This document shows, in pieces, positions 57,346-64,000 of a stretch of 64,000 bases of DNA. The notes below the pieces were generated by a model that worked only from the letters and a program-made list of their open reading frames with translations, did not search any database and had not been told where the DNA came from. Source of the stretch: Undaria pinnatifida (Eukaryota > Sar > Phaeophyceae > Laminariales > Alariaceae). The stretch is from assembly GCA_012845835.1 (NCBI GenBank), contig JABAKD010000015.1, forward strand, positions 7,035,974 through 7,099,973, given 5' to 3'. Each line of letters begins with the position of its first letter. Position 1 is the first letter of the stretch. Position numbers and translations under genes: made by a program.

Positions 57346-59367
57346 CCGGGTGAGAACAGCAGTATGTACGACGAGCATGAACGCCAACTGACGGCATTGC
57401 ACCAATCACAACATCAGGTGCATGCAGCAGCAGTAGCCGAAGGGCGAAACTTCTAGCACATACTGCAGCAACTAGTAGCAACCAGAACCACAGCAGATAG
57501 CTCAAAGTGCAGTACGAGTGCAGTTGGCAAGTTTAGTCGTACACGCATCACTCTGTCCAATAGTCTATATATAACAGCATCTCAAGCAGGTAGAAGAGCC
57601 GTCTCCTCGGCCTTTGGCCTTGGCTTTAGCACGGCCGCTGACACTCCAGGCAGCCTCTGCTGTAGGCATGAACGAGTGCGGTTGATTCGCAGCGAACTAT
57701 CCCGCTGTGCTCGCCTCTATGTGGCCATTGTCCATGCCATTTCATGTCACCTCCCTTCTGTTTTGAGCTCGTCGTCGTGCCGTCGAGGTACGAGGAAACC
57801 CGTACGTACTGGGTGAGAACAGCAGTATGTACGACGAGCATGAACGCCAACTGACAACATTGGCAAACACACAACACCAGGTGCAGCAGCAGTAGCCGAA
57901 GGGCGAAACTTCTAGCATATACAGCAGCAACTAGTAGCAACCAGAACCACAGCAGATAGCTCAAAGTGCAGTACGAGTGCCGTTGGCAAGTTTAGTCGTA
58001 CACGCATCACTCTGTCCAATATATAACAACCGTTTTATGTTCATATTGGTGGAGAAAAAAATACCAGGTCGTATTACATTTATTTCCTGTAAGAATGATA
58101 CGTCGTACGAGCGGACGTTCTGATTCTGGTGCCGTGAGACCATCGAGCACACCGCATGTTTTACCCAAACAAGAGCCAACAAGAGGCAGCGCACAGGGGC
58201 CCCCAACACAGGGACACGTGACAACCACGGCCAGCTGTCGGTCGCGTAATTGTCTGGTGGTCCGTGCTTCGGTGGGTGTATCGGAAGTCGTTCGTAGTAC
58301 TGCTGTAGATCGTCGAAAAACCACGTGGCATCGTGCTGGTGGCAAGACTCGCCAGTAGACCCCCCAAAATTTATTTACCTTTTCTTTTTCTTGGCCCCAT
58401 GCACCCATTTATTTCCGTTCCTTTCTCTTCTTTGTTTGTTTCTTCTTTCCAATTGACTTGCGTCTGTTGTGCGCATGCGTAGTGATAGATACCACGTGTA
58501 ATATATACGTGGTAGTCTTTCTTGGTTGGCAAGCGGTATAGTCGGTTTTCCCAGGCGCGAGTAATGAGACGTATGCACCGGTATGGACCTGGCACATCGT
58601 AGACTGACTCCCGATTTCACTTTTATATGTTTCTGGTGGAGGCATGAATTGCGTCAGCTGTGATTTATGCGTGTACCACCTTTGGTTTGTGTTTTTTCCC
58701 TAGGGTATTCCTCAGCTCCAGAGTGACTGGAGCCTGTCCTGTGACCACGGACTTGATTATGCGAGTTAATGTGAGAACGACAACAACAACAACAACAACT
58801 GAAATATTGCCTGTTTCTTGACCTTTCAGCTGCTTCCTGCAAACTTGGTTTTTCTGCCAACACGATTTTGAACTTTTTCGCGATTTTTTCTTCCTTTTTG
58901 TCTAGTAAGTTGAACTTCCTACTGCCGCTAATTGCCGCCTGACAGCTGTGCATTAGTTGCGGAACGGTCCAGCTTTAGCTTTTCTTTGATTCGCACCATT
59001 TGTTTCGTACTTGACGAAGCTTCAGCGGCTGAGATCTGGGCTTGGCTCATCAGCTCTACACTGCCCAGCACCCCATCGCAGCGCTATAGCTTACAGCAAC
59101 GAAGCGCCGTGCAGTGCCCTGCGATGCCCTGCGGCTCAGCTCAGCAGCGCACCGCTAGCTCAGCAGAGCGACGCGCTATGCTTTGCCGTGCTCTGCCATC
59201 GCGGTCGTTCGTTATTCATGATATCTAAAACTCCGCGTACGGTGATATTTAGGTATTTGGCGCTTTATTCTATACATATCGCGTCAACCATCGTAATATC
59301 ATACAATATGGGGGAGGGAATGTAATCTCTATGCAAAGATCCTGTTTTTTTTTAATCATTTGTCAGC

Positions 59368-59680
59368 CGGCCGCCCCGGTGGTCTATTAATAATAGTGGT
59401 TTTACCCTCGAATACTACTAACGTTTGGTTGTCCTTGAGTTCGACACCCACCACGATGAGATTTGACTTTATTTGCAAAAATGCAAAAAAAAAAAAAAGA
59501 GGCATCAATCAACTGCTGAGAGCGCCTAGCAGCGTGGGTTGGTTCGACGCGAGTCGACGAGGGAAGAAAATGCTGGATTCTCCTGGCGGTAAAAATGAAA
59601 GCACGTGCCGAAGTGGGGAGGGAGGAGGAGGGCCCGCTATTGACCCCGGATCTGAGTTACTACTGGGAGGGAGCGCGAGA
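59368..59680 (+). mobile_element. tRNA-derived SINE, copy in block II
   Basis: The same head and body as 37877-38165, but the A box is split by a 9-bp insertion (TTAATAATA after GGTCTA), which should disable its polymerase III promoter. The B box GAGTTCGACACCC is intact. Confidence 0.88.
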
Positions 59681-60199
59681 GTGGTGCGGGGATAATAAAT
59701 GGGATGAAGAATAAAAATGTTGCAAAGGTATATTGTTATTACTACCAGTAAATAATATGTCAGTCTCTAGGAAATACGCACGGCACTATCAGCAGTCGTC
59801 ATGGTAGAGACACGCCGGATATTATGCATTGAGGGGACGCGTCCAATTTCGACAACGTGAAAGCCCCCACGAAGAAAAGACAGCAGACACACATATCCCG
59901 CCTTCCCGAGAAAAAAACAGAGAAGAAGCGCTACGCCAACCTCCCGTACGAGCAAAGCCACCCCCGCACCAATCTTAGACAACGCCGCCTCAACGAGAGA
60001 TCGCCCTCCTCTTCTACGTTTTCCTCCTCGCCCGCGACCACGCAGACCAATCAATGCGACAGCCTTCACGTAACAAACAAAGCAATCTTCTTCCAAAACC
60101 CCGCCGGCTGACATGTCCTCATGTCGACGTTTGATGCAAACCGACTTTGCATCCTGTCGACTTTGAACCTCCACTGCCACGGGGACAGCAGTGCAGTCT

Positions 60200-60541
60200 C
60201 TTCATTAATGCCAAGGCCTCTTTTGTTTCGCCTAGAGGCGACGCAGGTTCTCAATAATACTCTTTTCGGTATTTTTGTTTGATAGACGCCAACTTTTACT
60301 TGACGGTGCATTTAATAGTTTGTTTCGCCTATCCTTGCCTTCTTTATTGTATAATAGTACGTTTTTTCTTTTGTCAAAGCATGACTTTCAGAATCCCATG
60401 TTCGTATGAAACTCTTGGCATTACTTTAAAGTTCAATGCATGCCAAATCGGACAGCTACACCTTAAGTGGTCGAAGTGCTGCCCTGCCCTACCCGAAGCA
60501 TGGGCGCCGGCGAATGCCGGCGCCCATGCGGAGCCCTTGTA
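60200..60541 (+). repeat. Hairpin-ended repeat H, copy in block II
   Basis: It matches 38690-39034, with the perfect hairpin at 60498-60529 (loop GAAT) and the terminal CTTGTA. In block II foreign sequence follows the end directly. Confidence 0.87.
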
Positions 60542-61984
60542 AATACATGTACGATATTGTTAGTGCTTGCCTGTGAGAGCTCCTCAGCTTTTCTTAGACG
60601 TAAATTTTTGCCCTTTTCGCGATAACTGGCGATGAGGTCCACCCGACGGCACGCAACTCCCTCATCGTGCACGCAGACCCCTGCTCTGCCTACTCTGCCA
60701 AGGGCGGCCTCGGCCGTGCCCAACTCATCTCTCACGGGGCTTCGATTTTTCCAGGATTCCATGCCCTTTTTGTCACATGTTTTTTGTTTCTATGATACAC
60801 GCAAAACGCGTCATTCAAGATTCCGTTTTTTCATGTAGACGACAAACCCAAGTTTATATACCGGTTCCTTTTACTGCTGATACTTGGCTGACATACACGT
60901 ACATTTACGAGTACGAGTACCACGGCAAGCAGTAACGGAGTATCATATACGATGATCTTTGTTTAGCATTCATACACGTGCGTGGTATTCAGCGGTATGA
61001 TACTGCTGTTTGGTGTGTGTTGTTTCTGTTCGTATCATATCGTATGCTAAATGCTTTGTAGCTCGCGATCCACAAACGGATTACTGCATGTTTTCCTCAG
61101 GAGCATGTCGAGACATTTTCTTGCGAGGCGCACCTGCACCGCGGCAGTACACTCACAGCAGCAGGTACCCGTATCAATATCAACTGTGGTATGTACAAGT
61201 ACGTACGTACAGGTATATTGTTTTCAATACGCTTGCGTTACTGCTGTAAATACAAATCGAATACGTACGAGTACAAGGTGTTTGCGGCTGACGCCGCCCG
61301 ATTGTAGACCCACTACACAAAAATGGAGTTATTTTCACGTCCCAATACAAATTCAAGTCATTTCAGACCCACTATACAAAAACCAAGTCATTTCAGACTC
61401 ACTATACATTTTCAAGTCTTTTCCAGCCCACTAAACAAAAACCAAGTCACTTCAGACCCACCATACAAAAATCGAGACATTTCAGACCCCCATGAAAAAA
61501 ATCGAGTCATTTCAGACCCACCACACAATTTCAAGTCATTTCAGACCCACCATACAATTTCAAGTCATTTCATAACCACAATACAAAAACCAAGTCATTT
61601 TAGACCCCCGATACAATTTCAAGTCATTTCAGACCCCTCTAACAAAAACCGAGTCATTTCCAGACCCACTATACAAAAACCGAGCCATTGCCAACCCACT
61701 ATACAAAAATCAAGTATTTTTATACCCCCCGTACAAATTCAAGTAATGTCAGACCCCCCATACGAAAATCAAGTCGCCTTTAGCATCTCCGCTTTTGTTT
61801 TTATCACGCCCGTGCTCGCACTGCTTCACTCTTTAAGTTACACCCCTTGGCATCACAGTCGCTCGTATTGTGCTACCTCCGCTTTCCTAACATCGTACCT
61901 AGCTCTGCCATTACGGGCATGCGCGGAGCCTCAGGCGAGCGACAGCCCGTCGCGGCGAAGCCCCCCTAGTATTATAATATTATA
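60542..61984. other. Insertion specific to block II, no gene
   Basis: It contains GTAC-rich sequence (61195-61215) and a 30-bp minisatellite (61309-61775). A GC-rich stretch at 60630-60770 has overlapping frames on both strands (for example 60463-60762 -) but no recognisable domain. Confidence 0.5.
61309..61775 (+). repeat. 30-bp minisatellite, about 15 units
   Basis: GACCCACTATACAAAAACCA then AGTCATTTCA recurs every 29-31 bp with scattered changes. A + frame crosses it as a 10-residue repeat and runs on into repeat X. This follows from the unit length, so it is not called as a gene. Confidence 0.95.
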
Positions 61985-62335
61985 CATACATATAATATCC
62001 TTGTTTGGTGTAAGGGATTTGGTCAGGAGTTTTTTTTTGTCTCGGCCGAAGCGATTCGCGGAACTGGAATTCTCTGTCGAATATAGCTTCGTTCGAGCGC
62101 CGCCTTCGGGGGGCAGCTCCAACGCCCCTCGCCCTGCCGTGTCCGTTCCGCACACCGACGTTAACGCGGACGGATGCCGAGCGAGACAAGCGAGAAGTTG
62201 CAAAAATACCGCATGTCGAGGAGGAATTTCGGAGATTTCGGTTGAATCTTAATGTGTGCAACGCCTGGATGATTTACAAAATTGGCATCATTTCCAAACG
62301 GTACTTGATAATGTTTGGAATTTTGCGGTGGCATG
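61985..62335 (+). repeat. 330-bp repeat X, right type (block II)
   Basis: It begins ATAATATCC and shares GCGAGAAGTTGCAAAAATAC with 39031-39395. It is followed by the same tandem GATTTACAAAATTGGC units and the CAAGACTCGAGACGAGACGA segment. Confidence 0.9.
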
Positions 62336-62849
62336 TGCAACTTATTATTGTTTCGTCACAGATTGTGCACCAGGTGTTTAATTGCACGCGCCTGGATACT
62401 TTACAAAATTGGCGTCATTTCCAAACGGTACTTGATGTTTCCGCAAATAAACTTATTATTGTTTGGTCACAGATTATGACGTTTTCTCCACACTCGTGTC
62501 ATCAAGGGCCCAAGACTCGAGACGAGACGAAGCAAGGTTATTTGCCCCGTCCCGTCCGAGACCCAGAGCAGCGTAGGGCACCAGCTGCCAGGGGTGTGAG
62601 ACGAGGCATGCACGGCATGGGCTAGAAACCGTTGCCTGCAACAACTGCCCGCCACAGTATAAACGCGCGGAAGCCATGGGTCATAATTTGAGTTTTGCTT
62701 TACGTGGTTACTGCTGTTGTTGGGGTAGCTTGGGGATAGACACAATCTAAAAGCGATCGATGCCGAGGGACAACGAACGCAGGCAAGGGGGTTGACACAA
62801 CACAGGAATAACTGACTGCTGTGCTCCAGCTACCTAATGCTGTGGAGTG

Positions 62850-63500
62850 CCCCTCATCAACTGAAACCAAGCAACAGACACACACATCTTGCCCAGGCTC
62901 GAGAACAGGGGCGCCGGTCTGTCAAAGGGCTAATCCAGCCGTCGCGGTCGTTCGTTATTCATGGTGCCGCGCTGTAGGCCGCGCAGCGGTTGGTTGCGTG
63001 TGTGCTGTTGGGCTGCCATGTGCTGTATGCGTGCTGGCCATGCGGCTGCAAGTGTGGCTGCAAGACGACAGATGATACGTCCAGAAGAACGCGTGTTATA
63101 CCAGTAGTAGATCGCTGTAATAGTTCGCCTTTTTTTTTTATTGCGTTTGGTGCTACTGCAATGGAGTGCCCTCATCGACTGAAATCAAGCAACAGACAGA
63201 CACACATCTTGGTCCGGCTCGAGAGCAGGGGCGCCGGTCTGTCAAAGGGCTAATCCAGCTGTTGCGGTCGTTCGTTATTCATGGTGCCGCGCTGTAGGCT
63301 TCATACGTGCAGCGGTTGGTTGCGTGTGTGCTGTTGGGCTGTCATGTGCTGTGTGCGTGCCGGCCATGCGGCTGCAGGTGTGGCTGCAAGACGACGCATG
63401 ATACGTCCAGAAGAACGCGTGTTATACCAGTAGTAGATCGCTGTAACAATTCGCCATTTAATATTATTGCGTTTGGTGCTGTTGGAGTGTTCATCAATTT
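62850..63500 (+). repeat. ~320-bp tandem units (block II)
   Basis: ACTGAAACCAAGCAACAGAC at about 62860 and its variant at 63178 start two units that match 39895-40555. Confidence 0.9.
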
Positions 63501-63541
63501 GAGCGTGCTTGGTCTGCAGATACAGATAGGCTCAAAACCGT

Positions 63542-63950
63542 TCCTTTGCGCGACGTTACGCAAAAAATTCTGCAAAAGGAGTTACTGTATGAAGAATGTG
63601 TATAACTTCGTCGGGTGAATACGCACATGAAAAAATTACATCTGCTACAGTCTGATAAGATATTAGTACAACAACGACGGACAACCTACAAAAAGAAATA
63701 AACAAATAACGCGTGAGCGATGGCGTGTTTTTTGTAGACGAATGTGTATACTACGACATCTGCGAAAGGTTCCCTACGGCCGGTAACGAAAGCGGGAATA
63801 CAACTTCATTAGGAAGCAAAATTAGACGGACACCCTTCACACACAAATAAAAAATCCCTAGACAACGCACATGACGCAAATGACCAGCCGAATTGCGACC
63901 GCGCAAATAATTGCGATCTTAGAGTTAGGGGGGTTTGACCCAATAGGCCA
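63542..63950. other. No gene seen
   Basis: This is a stretch after the end of the duplicated block. Homology with block I stops at 63541. No feature is recognised. Confidence 0.4.
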
Positions 63951-64000
63951 AGACAGACACACATCTTGCCTGGGCTCGAGAGCAGGGGCGCCGGTCTGTC
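63951..64000 (+). repeat. Start of another ~320-bp unit, cut by the window edge
   Basis: AGACAGACACACATCTTGCC and GCTCGAGAGCAGGGGCGCCG repeat the unit found at 62880 and 63195, showing that the array family continues beyond the window. Confidence 0.85.

Larger units (their letters stand above)
57022..63541 (+). repeat. Large duplicated block, copy II
   Basis: It is the diverged direct copy of 35394-40610 about 21.6 kb downstream. Copy II has an extra partial tandem of the AGAACAGCAGTATGTACGA segment (57345-57575 against 57805-58025) and a ~1.44-kb insertion (60542-61984) between hairpin repeat H and the right-type repeat X. It lacks the 35741-35990 spacer of copy I. Confidence 0.88.

Overview
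The window is nuclear DNA from a eukaryote with intron-rich genes and a repeat-heavy genome. The signs are GT-AG introns of about 0.5-1 kb in two recognisable genes, short GC-rich exons, and a tyrosine-recombinase retroelement, a Helitron helicase relic, tRNA-derived SINEs, TIR elements and many satellites. A multicellular stramenopile, for example a brown alga, is my best guess. That is inference from gene and repeat style only. Nothing looks bacterial.

Two host genes are recognisable, both on the + strand. The last two exons of a ubiquitin-specific protease lie at 163-989, with one surplus T in a T run. A PA14 domain is split over three phase-compatible exons at 49322-51477. Four other short stretches (42.5, 43.1, 45.5 and 48.2 kb) look like exons but cannot be identified.

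The rest is repeats and transposons. 1.3-3.2 kb: eight units of a 240-bp satellite. 7.3-15.1 kb: three copies of a C-tract-rich compound repeat (a fourth, inverted, at 33 kb), with ~100-bp and ~300-bp tandem arrays between them. 15.5-16.1 kb: A-rich simple sequence. 16.6-26.0 kb: a complete Ngaro/PAT-type YR retrotransposon on the minus strand with A1-ORFs-B1-A2-B2 split direct repeats and lightly broken genes. 27.7-29.4 kb: a 946-bp element flanked by TA, with CAGT ends and a zinc-binding ORF, inside a wider inverted repeat. 30.7-32.7 kb: a dead Helitron helicase on the minus strand. 35.4-40.6 and 57.0-63.5 kb: two diverged direct copies of one large block, each with a 330-bp repeat at two internal places, a SINE, a perfect hairpin and a ~325-bp tandem array. 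52.6-53.3 kb: a TTAA-flanked TIR element. 55.8-56.5 kb: a TIR element full of AGTCGAAAA motifs.

There is no operon-like organisation and no sign of a multi-gene functional system. The most informative structures are the YR retroelement, the SINE family, the duplicated block, and the elements with arrays of short subterminal motifs.
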